Below the pieces are notes generated by a model. It saw only the letters and a list, made by a program, of their open reading frames with translations, was not told where the DNA came from and made no database searches. This document shows positions 32,823-42,397 of a DNA stretch of 64,000 nt, piece after piece (positions within the stretch are counted from its first letter, which is position 1; every line of letters starts with the position of its first letter). The position numbers and the translations under genes are program-made. Origin of the DNA: Petrocella sp. FN5. Its GTDB lineage: Bacteria > Bacillota > Clostridia > Lachnospirales > Vallitaleaceae. Location: positions 38,204-102,203 of the forward strand of contig NZ_JARGDP010000005.1 in assembly GCF_029210395.1 (NCBI RefSeq), in the 5' to 3' direction.

Positions 32823-35800
32823 TTATTCCAATATATCTTCTAATAATTTAACAGATACCTGTGTTGATATACCTTTTTCCTGCATTGTAATGCCATATAA
32901 TGCATCACTCACTTCCATAGTGCCTCTCCTATGTGTAATGATGATGAATTGTGTATTGATAGTTAGTTTTTTTAAATACTTAGCAAATCTTTCAACATTA
33001 GCATCATCAAGAGCAGCCTCAATCTCGTCAAGTACACAAAAGGGAGATGGCTTAAGACTTTGTATAGCAAAAAGCAGTGCAATGGCTGTAAAAGCACGTT
33101 CACCACCTGATAGAAGCATCATACTTTGAAGTTTTTTGCCTGGAGGTTGTACATTAATATGTATCCCTGCATCCAGTACCTGTTCCTCATCAGAAAGTCT
33201 TAAAAAAGCCTTACCGCCACCAAAGAGTTCTTTAAAGACTTGTTGAAACTTAAGGTTAATGGCATTAAACTGTTCTCTAAACTGAGATTGCATTTTTTCT
33301 TCTAACTCTATAATGACTTTTCTAAGTTCTCTTTCTGCTTCAATTAAGTCTTCTTTTTGTTCGGATAAAAATTGATGCCGTTCATCAACCGCCTTATATT
33401 CCGTAATGGCATTGACATTCACATCACCTAGATCCTTAATCTGTGTTTTAAGGGTTTCAATGGATTTCTTGATGGATGACATACTGAGAAGCTGATTTTG
33501 TTCTTGCTCTATTATATGATTATAAGTTAACTCGTACTCATCCCACATATATTCCATGAGGCCTTCTTTTTGAGTTTCAAGTTTTGATAAGGTATTTTGA
33601 ATTCTTACTGCCTCTTTTTCAAGTAATGTTATGTTTTCAGCCAATTCTTCTTGCTTTAGGTACAATTGTTCTTGTTCTTTATTCAGTTGTTGTTTCTCTT
33701 CATTTTTTTGCTGAATCTGATTTTGTACGTCATGAATACGCCCATCGAAAGAAGTTATCTCATAACCATAGGTCTTAAGAAGATCTACCTTATTCTTTTG
33801 ACCGATTGTTGCAGCATGAACATCCGACTCTATTCTTTGGATATCGTCTGTCAATTCACTTATTTCTTCCTTCATTCGTTCTAGATTGCTTTTAGCATTT
33901 TGACGTTGTTCATTTAGGGACGCATGTTCAAGACGAATGTTGGTGATGGTTTCAAGTAAGTTTTCTTTTTCCTTCTTTAGATTAAGTGATTTTTCCATCA
34001 TTTGTTTGACGGTAAATTCTGCTTCATCCTTATTAACCTCATTTTCCATAAGGCTTTTCTCGAGCTCTTTTAACTGAAGGTTCAACTCTTGTTCTTGAAC
34101 CACAATCTGATCCACTTCAATTCTAAGTTCTTTTAGTTCTTCATCACTTTTAGCTACTTCACTATTTAATTGATGCATTTGAATGTTTTTCCCATTTAAT
34201 TCAATAGATACTTTTTGGATGCTAGAGAGGATCTCCTCTAATTGTTTATCTAATCCACTTTTTTCTTTTAGCAAATTTTGATAGGTCAAATCCGTTTCCT
34301 TAAGTTGCTGGTCCATTTTTTGAATGCGTTCTTTTAAGGTCTCAAGATCCCTTTTTCTAGACAAGAACTGAGTATTATCATTCTTATATGCACCCCCGGT
34401 TAAAGAACCACCGGGATTAACCACATCCCCTGTTAAGGTAACAATTCTTAGGGTGTTGTTATATTTTTTGCCCATTGATATTGCGTCATTGATTTCTTCT
34501 ACAATGATGGTTCGTCCTAGTAAAAAAGATAAAATATCTGAATACTTATCTGATGCTTCTACCAATTCATCCCCATAACCGATAAATCCTTTTTCCATTC
34601 GAATTGTTGGATTTTTTTGTACCTTGGGTTTGATATTAGTAATTGGTAAGAAAGTTCCACGACCTGCTTTTTGAGTTTTCAAATATTCTATAAGCCTTTT
34701 TGCTGTCGCCTCATCTTCTGTTATAACATTTTGATAATTGCCACCGAGGGCAATTTCAATGGCTTTTTCATATTTTTTTTCTACTTTTAGGATATCAGCA
34801 ACGACACCACATATCTTATTCTTATAAGAAGGTAAATGTCTTTGTGACATGACTTTTTTAATGCTATGATTGTAACCTTCATATTGATCTGTGATTTCAT
34901 TTAATGCTTTATGCTTAGACTTTAGATTCTGAAGCTCTGAAACCATAGCATTACGTTTGATTTCTATGCCACTGATTGCCTCCTGCAAACCTATTAAAGA
35001 GGCATTTATATCCGTTTTTTCTTCCTCTAGTTTGCGTATTTCAGCTTGATAACCCTCTCTTAAGTCTGTTTCGTCTTTCAAAGTCGTTTTTAATGCTTCT
35101 AATGATTTTGCCAATATACTTTGCCTAGCTTCAAGGCTTTCTTTTCTAGACAATGAATTTTCAGTCATTGTATGATACCGTTGCATTTTTGTTTTGATAT
35201 TGGATATTTCATTAAGCCGCTCTATCATATTGGTTTGAATGATTCCAACAGCATCTTCATCCTTTTGTATAATATCATTAATTTTCTTAAGCTTCATTTC
35301 CTGCTCTTTTAAATTACTTTCGCTTTTTTCACTGGTTTCAAAAAGAGAGGCCATATCTTCTTGATATGCTTCAAATGCTTTTTCAATTTTATCTTTTTTT
35401 TGCTTTAGAGTACTTATATCCACTTCGAATCTTTTTATATTACTATTTAGATGTGTGATTTGTTCCTGTGTTAATTTAATTTCACTTTCTTTTTTTTCTT
35501 TTTGTACCGTCAATTGGGTTGACTGATTCCTTATGACATCAATCTCACTTTCAAGGTTTTCGATTTTTTTTAGAAATTCATTATGCTTTGATTTGTTGAG
35601 CTGATAATTTGAACGGACTTGTATGATTTGATCTTCAATGATTTTTACCTTTGCCTCATTTTCACCTAGTTGAACGTTGATTTTTTTTATTTCCATAACA
35701 AAACCACCAATCTCATAGGTTTTTAATTCTTCTTTATACTTGAGATAGGCTTTTGCTCTGGTAGCTTGTTCTGTTAAGGTGTCTTTCTGATAGGCTAATT

Positions 35801-36389
35801 CTGTAATAATATCGTTGATTCTATAGAGATTTTGCTTTTCTTCATCTAATTTTTTTTCTGCATTTTCTTTGCGCTTTTTAAACTTCACAATGCCAACCGC
35901 TTCATCAAATAAAGCCCTTCGTTCTTCCGGTTTGTTCGATAGTATTTTTTCAATCTGGCCTTGTCCTATAATAGAATAACCTTCTTGTCCAATACCTGTA
36001 TCCATAAAAAGCTCTAGTACATCCCGCATCCTACAGGTAGTTCCATTTATTGAATATTCACTTTCACCTGAACGATAGACCCTTCTTGACACGGTTACTT
36101 CCGAATAGGCAATAGGAATTTTCATGTCTTGATTATCAATGGTTAAATCAACTTGACAATAGCCTAGGGGCTTTCTAGCTTCGGTACCGGCAAAAATGAC
36201 ATCCTGCATTTTACTGCCACGTAACTGTTTGGCACTTTGTTCACCCAGCACCCACCTAACTGCATCTGCCACATTACTTTTCCCACTGCCATTTGGACCA
36301 ACAATAGCTGTGATACCTTTTTCAAACTTAAATACCATTTTATTGGCAAAAGACTTAAACCCGTACAACTCTATGCTTTTTAAATGCAT
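32823..36389 (-). CDS. smc: Chromosome segregation ATPase SMC
   Basis: Forms the dimeric ring that organises and separates chromosomes with ScpA/ScpB (not in this window). The 1188-residue protein has Walker A GPNGSGKSN (about 32-40), a long coiled coil, a hinge (about 500-660; GGSLTGGAY within it), the returning coiled coil, signature LLSGGERAFTAIAL and Walker B FCVLDEIEAALDD. The ATG at 36389 is preceded by GGAGA and opens MHLKSIELYGFKSF, the family start; upstream in-frame codons are not supported. Confidence 0.98.
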   Translation of the reverse strand: MHLKSIELYGFKSFANKMVFKFEKGITAIVGPNGSGKSNVADAVRWVLGEQSAKQLRGSKMQDVIFAGTEARKPLGYCQVDLTIDNQDMKIPIAYSEVTVSRRVYRSGESEYSINGTTCRMRDVLELFMDTGIGQEGYSIIGQGQIEKILSNKPEERRALFDEAVGIVKFKKRKENAEKKLDEEKQNLYRINDIITELAYQKDTLTEQATRAKAYLKYKEELKTYEIGGFVMEIKKINVQLGENEAKVKIIEDQIIQVRSNYQLNKSKHNEFLKKIENLESEIDVIRNQSTQLTVQKEKKESEIKLTQEQITHLNSNIKRFEVDISTLKQKKDKIEKAFEAYQEDMASLFETSEKSESNLKEQEMKLKKINDIIQKDEDAVGIIQTNMIERLNEISNIKTKMQRYHTMTENSLSRKESLEARQSILAKSLEALKTTLKDETDLREGYQAEIRKLEEEKTDINASLIGLQEAISGIEIKRNAMVSELQNLKSKHKALNEITDQYEGYNHSIKKVMSQRHLPSYKNKICGVVADILKVEKKYEKAIEIALGGNYQNVITEDEATAKRLIEYLKTQKAGRGTFLPITNIKPKVQKNPTIRMEKGFIGYGDELVEASDKYSDILSFLLGRTIIVEEINDAISMGKKYNNTLRIVTLTGDVVNPGGSLTGGAYKNDNTQFLSRKRDLETLKERIQKMDQQLKETDLTYQNLLKEKSGLDKQLEEILSSIQKVSIELNGKNIQMHQLNSEVAKSDEELKELRIEVDQIVVQEQELNLQLKELEKSLMENEVNKDEAEFTVKQMMEKSLNLKKEKENLLETITNIRLEHASLNEQRQNAKSNLERMKEEISELTDDIQRIESDVHAATIGQKNKVDLLKTYGYEITSFDGRIHDVQNQIQQKNEEKQQLNKEQEQLYLKQEELAENITLLEKEAVRIQNTLSKLETQKEGLMEYMWDEYELTYNHIIEQEQNQLLSMSSIKKSIETLKTQIKDLGDVNVNAITEYKAVDERHQFLSEQKEDLIEAERELRKVIIELEEKMQSQFREQFNAINLKFQQVFKELFGGGKAFLRLSDEEQVLDAGIHINVQPPGKKLQSMMLLSGGERAFTAIALLFAIQSLKPSPFCVLDEIEAALDDANVERFAKYLKKLTINTQFIIITHRRGTMEVSDALYGITMQEKGISTQVSVKLLEDILE

Positions 36390-36537
36390 GCTGATCTCTC
36401 CAAAATGTGATTGCACAGACTTAGCCATTACAATCACGATATTTTAACCATATTTCTTTCATTTAGTTGATTCTTATAATCCATCAATAAAAATTGGACA
36501 ACTTATAATACGTTTATAAATTGTTCAGAAATTATTG

Positions 36538-37224
36538 TTAAACAATTTTTTTGATCGCATCAAACGCGGCTTCTTGCTCTGCAGATTTTTTACTTCTTCC
36601 AAATCCATGACCAATGGTTTTATCTTCGTGAACGACGATGACTTCAAAAAGCTTGGAATGATCCGGACCTTTTTCACTTACAATAACATATTCAACAGAC
36701 TGATCACTATTTTTTTGGATGATTTCCTGAAGATGGGTTTTGCTGTCAACAAACAGCTTTCTTTTTTCTACATCCTTTAATAATGTAGATTCAACAAAAA
36801 TGCGCGCTTCTTCAAGACCACCATCCAAATAAATGGCACCAATTAATGCTTCTACCGCGTCTGACAAAACAGAAGACCTTAATCTACCTCCTGAATTATC
36901 TTCACCCTTTCCTAATAGCAAATAATCACCAAGATTGATTTCTCTGGAAAAATTAGCCAGCGTTGGTTCACAAACAATACTGGCTCGAAATTTAGTCAAC
37001 TCCCCTTCTAACATTTCATCGTACTTCCGAAATAAGAATTCTGATGTAATAATTTCTAGAACTGCATCACCCAAAAACTCCAGTCGTTCATTGTTTTCAA
37101 ATTTGCTAAGTCGATGTTCATTCGCGTAGGAACTATGGGTTAAGGCTCTTTCAAGAAGTCTTAAATCAACAAATTGATACCCAATAATATCTTGAAATTC
37201 TTCAACATCTTTTACTTGGGACAT
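36538..37224 (-). CDS. rnc: Ribonuclease III
   Basis: Cuts double-stranded RNA in rRNA and mRNA processing. The nuclease domain has the signature NERLEFLGDAVLEI, with LSDAVEALIGAIYLD downstream. A dsRNA-binding domain occupies the C-terminus (KTHLQEIIQKNSDQSVEYV and GRSKKSAEQEAAFDAI). The ATG at 37224 is favoured over a GTG four codons earlier, because the GAGAAAAG site fits only the former. It is the first gene of rnc-smc-ftsY and a candidate factor for the long pnp leader hairpin. Confidence 0.97.
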   Translation of the reverse strand: MSQVKDVEEFQDIIGYQFVDLRLLERALTHSSYANEHRLSKFENNERLEFLGDAVLEIITSEFLFRKYDEMLEGELTKFRASIVCEPTLANFSREINLGDYLLLGKGEDNSGGRLRSSVLSDAVEALIGAIYLDGGLEEARIFVESTLLKDVEKRKLFVDSKTHLQEIIQKNSDQSVEYVIVSEKGPDHSKLFEVIVVHEDKTIGHGFGRSKKSAEQEAAFDAIKKIV

Positions 37225-37263
37225 ATCTTTTCTCACTTTCTTAAATTGTAATCACAGTTAAAT

Positions 37264-37272
37264 ATTATAACA
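37264..37272 (-). promoter_or_regulatory. Extended -10 promoter candidate for rnc-smc-ftsY
   Basis: TGTTATAAT on the minus strand gives TATAAT with a TGn extension; no good -35 box lies 16-18 bases upstream. It is about 40 bases before the rnc start. Confidence 0.45.
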
Positions 37273-37405
37273 TAAACTTATTTCTTTTTCTATTAAATAA
37301 CAGATTCAAAACCGAATAAGCATCTGCCTATGTGCGGCAGTAATCATATATACTATGTAAGGGTTTTCATGGGACCACCAAATACAATCTACACTACTAT
37401 AACAA

Positions 37406-37436
37406 AAAAGAAGCTTCATTAACTGAAACCTCTTTT
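37406..37436 (-). terminator. acpP terminator
   Basis: AAAAGAAGCTTCA (37406-37418) pairs with TGAAACCTCTTTT (37424-37436): 13 pairs with two G-U, loop of 5. On the minus strand it runs into TTTTTTG. It separates acpP from rnc. Confidence 0.82.
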
Positions 37437-37466
37437 CTTATATCATCAAATTTCCTTGTTTAAATC

Positions 37467-37694
37467 TTACCCGTTATTCTTAACCATATTAATTGCATCT
37501 CCAACAGTCTGAATACTGTCTAAGGCTTCCTCATCTAATTCAACATCATAGGCATCTTCTACAGCCATAATGATTTGTGCCAAATCAAGAGAATCAATAC
37601 CAAGGTCATCTGAAAAATTCATATTTTCTTTTAATTCTTCCGGCCCATATGTCGTAAATTCTGCTATGATTTCTAATAATTTACTTTCATCCAT
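37467..37694 (-). CDS. acpP: Acyl carrier protein
   Basis: A 75-residue acidic carrier of fatty-acyl chains. The serine that receives 4'-phosphopantetheine is in GIDSLDLAQ. AAAGGAG precedes the ATG at 37694; longer frames upstream lack this spacing. It follows plsX, so the acyl carrier and the enzyme that draws on acyl-ACP are encoded together. Confidence 0.97.
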   Translation of the reverse strand: MDESKLLEIIAEFTTYGPEELKENMNFSDDLGIDSLDLAQIIMAVEDAYDVELDEEALDSIQTVGDAINMVKNNG

Positions 37695-37740
37695 AATTAG
37701 CTCCTTTCTCATTAAGTTCATCTTTTAGAACCCATCTGAA

Positions 37741-37792
37741 ATGATTAAGATATAAAAACTAAGTTCAATCAAATAATCTTCATTTTAACCAT
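37741..37792. repeat. Compact decayed palindromic repeat
   Basis: Ends ATGATTAAG and TTTTAACCAT face each other, with TAAAAACTAAGTTCAATCAA inside, like the family core without its centre (52 bp). It lies in the plsX-acpP gap. Similarity is moderate. Confidence 0.5.
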
Positions 37793-37840
37793 ATAATAAA
37801 ACCATCTTACTATAATTTTTAAACATAATCAACCATAGAC

Positions 37841-38839
37841 TTATAATAATTGTTGTTTAATTTTATCATTCACCTTATGATCTACAAAAGTTTTACATTG
37901 TATAATAGCATTTTTAAATGCCTTAGCATTAGAACTTCCATGGGCTTTTACCACTAATGCTTCTAAACCTAATAAGGGTGCCCCTCCATACTCAGTGTAG
38001 TCTAACCTTTTCTTCATAGACTTCATGGATTTCTTTATCAGAAGACCACCTATTTTACTCATGGTTGTGGACATAATTGATTCTTTTACCATCCCAAGTA
38101 AAGATGCAGCCAAGCCTTCTGTCAACTTTAAAATGACATTGCCTACAAAACCATCACATACAATGACATGGGCCTCACCGGTAGGAATATCTCTGGCCTC
38201 TAAATTGCCAATAAAATTCAAAGAAGAATCATTTTTCAACAATGGAAATGTTTCTTTTACTAAAGCATTACCTTTTTTGTCTTCTGAACCATTGTTAACT
38301 AAAGCGACTTTAGGGTGCTTAATATCTAGGATGTTCTCATAGTAAATGGACCCCATTTTTGCAAACTGATGTAAGAAATGAGGCTTACTATCCACATTAG
38401 CACCACAGTCAATGAGCAAGGTCATACCCTTTTCATTAGGAATCAGCGAACCAAGCGCCGGACGTTCAATGCCTTTCATCCGTCCAATGACCAAAGTTCC
38501 ACCGGCCAACACAGCACCTGTGCTACCAGCTGATACCAGTGCATCTGCCTTTTTGTCTTTAACAAGATACAAGGCCTTAACTAAAGATGCATCTTTTTTT
38601 CTTCGTATGGCAAGGACAGGAGATTCATCATTGGTGATGATTTCTGTTGTATGAATGATTTCCATTCTGTTTTTGTCATAAGACTTATCTTTTAATATTG
38701 CACCAATCTTTGTTTCATCACCCGTTAATATCAGATGAATGTCCTCACATGTATTTAGTGCCCAAATAGCACCTTCAACCATGGCATTAGGTGCATCATC
38801 ACCACCCATGGCGTCAATCACAATCTTCGTTAGTTCCAT
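37841..38839 (-). CDS. plsX: Phosphate acyltransferase PlsX
   Basis: Makes acyl-phosphate from acyl-ACP for PlsY (encoded at 16.6 kb). MELTKIVIDAMGGDDAPNAM opens the protein; DALVSAGSTGAVLAGG and IVCDGFVGNVILKLTEG are family hallmarks. 332 residues. The upstream terminator hairpin in the rpmF-plsX gap suggests partial uncoupling from rpmF. Confidence 0.98.
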   Translation of the reverse strand: MELTKIVIDAMGGDDAPNAMVEGAIWALNTCEDIHLILTGDETKIGAILKDKSYDKNRMEIIHTTEIITNDESPVLAIRRKKDASLVKALYLVKDKKADALVSAGSTGAVLAGGTLVIGRMKGIERPALGSLIPNEKGMTLLIDCGANVDSKPHFLHQFAKMGSIYYENILDIKHPKVALVNNGSEDKKGNALVKETFPLLKNDSSLNFIGNLEARDIPTGEAHVIVCDGFVGNVILKLTEGLAASLLGMVKESIMSTTMSKIGGLLIKKSMKSMKKRLDYTEYGGAPLLGLEALVVKAHGSSNAKAFKNAIIQCKTFVDHKVNDKIKQQLL

Positions 38840-38882
38840 ATTCCGCCTCCTCTTTCCTATGAATTTTCTTAATACTTAAAAT

Positions 38883-38905
38883 AGCGTAACCATTATGGTT
38901 ACGCT
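38883..38905 (-). terminator. Hairpin after rpmF
   Basis: AGCGTAACCAT and ATGGTTACGCT are a perfect 11-bp inverted repeat around a single base (effective loop larger), followed on the minus strand by ATTTTAAG. It is probably a partial terminator between rpmF and plsX. Confidence 0.7.
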
Positions 38906-38931
38906 GTTTATATTCATTGGAAAAGTGTAGA

Positions 38932-39108
38932 TTATTTTACCTCTAATACGACTTTGTTCTTATATGTGCCACATTTTTTACAAGCTCTGTGTGACATTAC
39001 AAGTTCGCCACATTTTGTACACGTGGACAGATTTGGAGCTGTTAATTTCCAATTAGCTCTTCTGCTGTTTCTTCTTGCTTTGGATACTTTACGTTTTGGT
39101 ACTGCCAT
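38932..39108 (-). CDS. rpmF: 50S ribosomal protein L32
   Basis: A 58-residue protein: MAVPKRKVSKARRNSRRANW at the start, then a zinc ribbon with two CxxC pairs (CTKC and CKKC) about 14 residues apart, ending in VVLEVK. It is therefore the zinc-binding form. The ATG at 39108 is preceded by AAGGAGG, which overlaps the end of the yceD gene; the two are always neighbours. The gene is short, so it is easily missed. Confidence 0.97.
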   Translation of the reverse strand: MAVPKRKVSKARRNSRRANWKLTAPNLSTCTKCGELVMSHRACKKCGTYKNKVVLEVK

Positions 39109-39111
39109 GAT

Positions 39112-39633
39112 CTACACCTCCTTAAATCTTTCATTAAATAAATCTTTTAGTCCCGCAAGTCTGGGATCCACATTATCATCTTCGCAATTGCATGCTTCTT
39201 GGTTAAGATCAGCACCACATACCTTACAAATGCCTTGACACGATTCATTGCAAAGAACTTTCATAGGCACGTTCATATAGATTTCGTCTAAAGCCAACTT
39301 TTTCACATTCAGAATTGAGTTTTTGTAATAATCCTTCATTTCATCGTTTTCAGGATCATCAATATTCTCATTCAATTCTTTTGTAAACCGACCTTCAATC
39401 CTAGATATGACTTCATTCATACAACGATTGCAGTACATGACCAACGCTGCTTCAACCTTGCCTTGGGTCAAATATTCGCCTTCACCTAATTGGGTAACTT
39501 CAAATTCGATTTTAATGGGCTCACTAATTTCAAAAATCTCTCCACCAAATTCAAGTTGATCCATTTCCAAGGTTCGCCGGATAGTAACATCTTTAACCGT
39601 TTGTGAAAACAGTTCCGTTAAATTTATCTGCAT
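39112..39633 (-). CDS. YceD-family (DUF177) protein
   Basis: A 173-residue DUF177 protein, the usual partner of rpmF and linked to 23S rRNA accumulation and ribosome supply. It carries CNRCMNEV (about residue 70) and a later CNESCQGICKVCG, metal-binding cysteine pairs in the family. It ends three bases before the rpmF start, and the rpmF ribosome site is inside its last codons, so the two are coupled. Confidence 0.9.
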   Translation of the reverse strand: MQINLTELFSQTVKDVTIRRTLEMDQLEFGGEIFEISEPIKIEFEVTQLGEGEYLTQGKVEAALVMYCNRCMNEVISRIEGRFTKELNENIDDPENDEMKDYYKNSILNVKKLALDEIYMNVPMKVLCNESCQGICKVCGADLNQEACNCEDDNVDPRLAGLKDLFNERFKEV

Positions 39634-39775
39634 GATACCACTCCTTTAGCTGTAAAGCATAATCGCTTTATACCTCGAATAATAACCACATGTAATTATA
39701 CATATGGCCAAATATTTTGTCAAGGGCAAAATATCATAACAGGAATAAAGCGGCACCTTGAGTTATAATACATAA

Positions 39776-39799
39776 AGGCAATAACCTAAGCCATTGCCT
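39776..39799 (-). terminator. Candidate ackA terminator
   Basis: AGGCAAT pairs with ATTGCCT (7 bp) around a 10-base loop, followed on the minus strand by TTATG. Weak T-run; about 50 bases after the ackA stop. Confidence 0.5.
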
Positions 39800-39851
39800 C
39801 TATACAGTATTTTATTTAGAAATACTCAAATTGACACATTAACATTGATAT

Positions 39852-41051
39852 TTAATTTTTTTTGATGAGTTGCTTTGTTTCTCTTGCAATGGCCAGTTCT
39901 TCATTCGTAGGTATAACGAGCGATCTTACAGTTGCCCCTTCAGCTGAAAAGTCACGTTCCATAGAACGAACATGATTGAGTTCATCGTCAACCTTAACAC
40001 CTAAGTAACCTAGGTAATTACATATTTCTTTACGCACTTCATGGTTGTTTTCTCCAAGTCCAGCAGTAAACACAACGGCATCAATGCCATTCATAGCCGC
40101 TGCATATGCACCTATATATTTAGCTACTCTAAGATGATAAACATCCATGGACAAAATTGCTTGTTGGTTGCCCTCAGCGATTGCATCTTCAATGTCTCTA
40201 AAGTCACTGGAGAACTGTGACAACCCTTTTATACCGGATTCCTTGTTCAGCACATTGATGACTTCATCTAAGGTTAAACCTTCTTTTTCCGCAATAAATT
40301 GAACAATAGCCGGATCCAAGTCACCACTACGGGTTCCCATTGCAAGGCCTTCAAGAGGTGTTAAGCCCATACTCGTATCTATTGATTTTCCTTTGTCGAT
40401 TGCACACACACTTGCACCGTTGCCTAAATGACAAACAACAATTTTCATATCCTCAACATTACGGCCTAAGAACTCCGCTGTTCTATATGCCACATATTTG
40501 TGAGAAGTACCATGGAAACCATACTTTCTGATTTTATGCTTAGTATAATACTTATATGGAAGGGCATATAAGTAAGTTTTTGGTTCCATTGTTTGATGGA
40601 AGGCTGTGTCAAAAACCGCAACTTGTTTTGTATTTGGCATTAGCACTTCACAAGCATTAATACCAACTAAGTTGGCCGGATTATGTAAAGGCGCCAAGTC
40701 ACTACATGCTTTAATCGCATCCTTTACTTCTTCCGTAATGATGATAGAAGCTGAGAAAGCTTCTCCTCCATGAACAACCCTGTGACCGACAGCGGCAATC
40801 TCATCCATAGAGTCAATAACACCATGTGCTGGATCTGTTAATGTAGCAAGCACAGATTTTACTGCATCCTTATGATCTTTCATTGGTATTTGTAATTTCA
40901 ACTTATCATGTCCTTTTGGTTTATGCCCAATAAAAGAACCTTCAAAACCAATTCGATCACATATCCCTATTGCTAATACGTCCTCATTTTCCATATTAAT
41001 CAGTTGGTACTTAACGGATGAACTACCACAATTCAAAACTAAAATATTCAT
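39852..41051 (-). CDS. ackA: Acetate kinase
   Basis: Interconverts acetyl-phosphate plus ADP and acetate plus ATP, the ATP-yielding end of fermentation. NILVLNCGSSSVKYQL begins the protein; VFDTAFHQTM, HLGNGASVCAI, MGLTPLEGLAMGTRSGDLDP and FTAGLGENN are family motifs. 399 residues. It follows pta by 28 bases. Confidence 0.98.
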   Translation of the reverse strand: MNILVLNCGSSSVKYQLINMENEDVLAIGICDRIGFEGSFIGHKPKGHDKLKLQIPMKDHKDAVKSVLATLTDPAHGVIDSMDEIAAVGHRVVHGGEAFSASIIITEEVKDAIKACSDLAPLHNPANLVGINACEVLMPNTKQVAVFDTAFHQTMEPKTYLYALPYKYYTKHKIRKYGFHGTSHKYVAYRTAEFLGRNVEDMKIVVCHLGNGASVCAIDKGKSIDTSMGLTPLEGLAMGTRSGDLDPAIVQFIAEKEGLTLDEVINVLNKESGIKGLSQFSSDFRDIEDAIAEGNQQAILSMDVYHLRVAKYIGAYAAAMNGIDAVVFTAGLGENNHEVRKEICNYLGYLGVKVDDELNHVRSMERDFSAEGATVRSLVIPTNEELAIARETKQLIKKN

Positions 41052-41079
41052 ATTTTTGCTCCCTTTTCCTTGGTCATTC

Positions 41080-42069
41080 TTATTGAGCCTGTACCGCTGT
41101 TATAGCAACGACACCGACAATATCTTCAGCTGTACAACCTCTTGATAGATCATTGACAGGTTTTGCGATTCCTTGTGTAATGGGTCCATATGCATCAGCT
41201 TTAGCAAGTCGTTCTGTTAACTTGTAACAAATATTCGCCGCATCAAGATCTGGGAATACAAGTACATTGGCTTTACCGGCAATCTCATTACCAGGTGCCT
41301 TTGCAGCACCTATACTTGGTACAATGGCTGCATCTGATTGGAATTCTCCATCAATTTTGTATTCCGGGTAAAGTGATTTTGCAATTCTGGTGGCTTCAAC
41401 AACTTTATCTACATCTGGGTGTGAAGCACTTCCTTTAGTTGAGTGGGATAACATACCTACTATGGGTTCAACACCCACTAGATTTCGAAAAGATTTTGCA
41501 GAACTTCCCGCTATGGTAGCAAGTTCTTCTGCATCCGGGTTTTGAACCAATCCACAATCTGAATAAATAAAAGTACCTTGATGTCCAAATTCGCAATTAG
41601 GCACTACCATAACAAAGAAAGAAGAAACAAGTTTTGTGTTGGGTGCTGTTTTTAAGATTTGAAGGGATGGTCTTAAAACATTGGCTGTTGAATTAACAGC
41701 TCCGGCTACCATGCCGTCTGCATAACCCATTTTAACCATCATGACCCCTAAGTATAGTGCATCCGTCTTTAAGATTTCCCCTGCTTTTTCTAAAGTCATG
41801 CCTTTTTGTTCTCGAAGTTCCACCAACTTAGCAATATAGGTATCCATTTGCTCAAAAGAATTCGGATTAATAATCGTTGCGCCTGAAATATCAAGGTTCG
41901 TTGCCACGCTATTAATTTCATCCTCATCACCGATTAAAATAACATCACAAATGTCTTCGGTTAATATTTGTGCTGTGGCTTCAAGTGTTCTTATTTCCAT
42001 ACTTTCAGGTAATACGATGGTTTTTCTTGATTGTCTTGCTCTGTCTTTAATTGTTTCAATAAAACTCAT
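41080..42069 (-). CDS. pta: Phosphate acetyltransferase
   Basis: Transfers acetyl from acetyl-CoA to phosphate. It is the short class-I form (329 residues) without N-terminal regulatory domains: GYADGMVAGAVNSTANVLRP, GSASHPDVDKVVEA, ELQFDAAIVPSIG-like (here GEFQSDAAIVPSIGAAKAPG) and LTERLAKADAYGPITQG. It forms an operon with ackA and diverges from tmcAL across a 328-bp gap. Confidence 0.98.
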   Translation of the reverse strand: MSFIETIKDRARQSRKTIVLPESMEIRTLEATAQILTEDICDVILIGDEDEINSVATNLDISGATIINPNSFEQMDTYIAKLVELREQKGMTLEKAGEILKTDALYLGVMMVKMGYADGMVAGAVNSTANVLRPSLQILKTAPNTKLVSSFFVMVVPNCEFGHQGTFIYSDCGLVQNPDAEELATIAGSSAKSFRNLVGVEPIVGMLSHSTKGSASHPDVDKVVEATRIAKSLYPEYKIDGEFQSDAAIVPSIGAAKAPGNEIAGKANVLVFPDLDAANICYKLTERLAKADAYGPITQGIAKPVNDLSRGCTAEDIVGVVAITAVQAQ

Positions 42070-42150
42070 TTTTTGCCCCTTTCAGATTGGCTCATTTATT
42101 ACGTTATAATTGCAAAGACCATTGACTCTAAGCACTTAATCGTTGCTTAC

Positions 42151-42238
42151 AGTTAATGATCATTGTTCACGTTGATGCATTCGTAATTGAATATCGTTTA
42201 TAAAAGTTCAACTAAATAGTTTTGATGCCTTAACCATA
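42151..42238. repeat. Palindromic repeat copy with shortened left arm
   Basis: CACGTTGATGCATTCGTAAT and AAAAGTTCAACTAAATAGTT, then TTTTGATGCCTTAACCAT, give a full right arm closely matching the type copy. The left arm is reduced to AGTTAATGATCATTGTT. Confidence 0.8.
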
Positions 42239-42309
42239 TATCTAATTATATACTTTGTGTTCATTGTATACAATCCTTTTTTAGGTTTTTGTTGTTTTTT
42301 TTATAAACA

Positions 42310-42337
42310 TTGACAGGTTAATGGGTTAAACTATATA
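42310..42337 (+). promoter_or_regulatory. Promoter for tmcAL
   Basis: TTGACA (42310-42315), 16-base spacer, TATATA (42332-42337), about 60 bases before the start codon. Confidence 0.65.
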
Positions 42338-42397
42338 GCCATATAAGTCTGGACTATGATATACTTTTCTAAAGCGTACTTAAAAAGGATGGTAATT

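Larger units (their letters stand above)
42070..42397. other. Divergent intergenic region pta / tmcAL (328 bp)
   Basis: The longest gene-free stretch. It contains a palindromic repeat copy (42151-42238), the plus-strand promoter at 42310-42337 and the tmcAL ribosome site. No clear minus-strand promoter for pta-ackA could be identified; TATAAC near 42105 lacks a -35 box. No small gene is visible. Confidence 0.6.

Noticed and set aside
36390..36537. Another palindromic repeat between rnc and smc
   Set aside because: TTTTAACCAT near 36443 resembles the repeat end, but no second end or core sequence follows, so it is not called.
38025..38342. Plus-strand open frame opposite plsX
   Set aside because: Shadow of a highly conserved enzyme gene.
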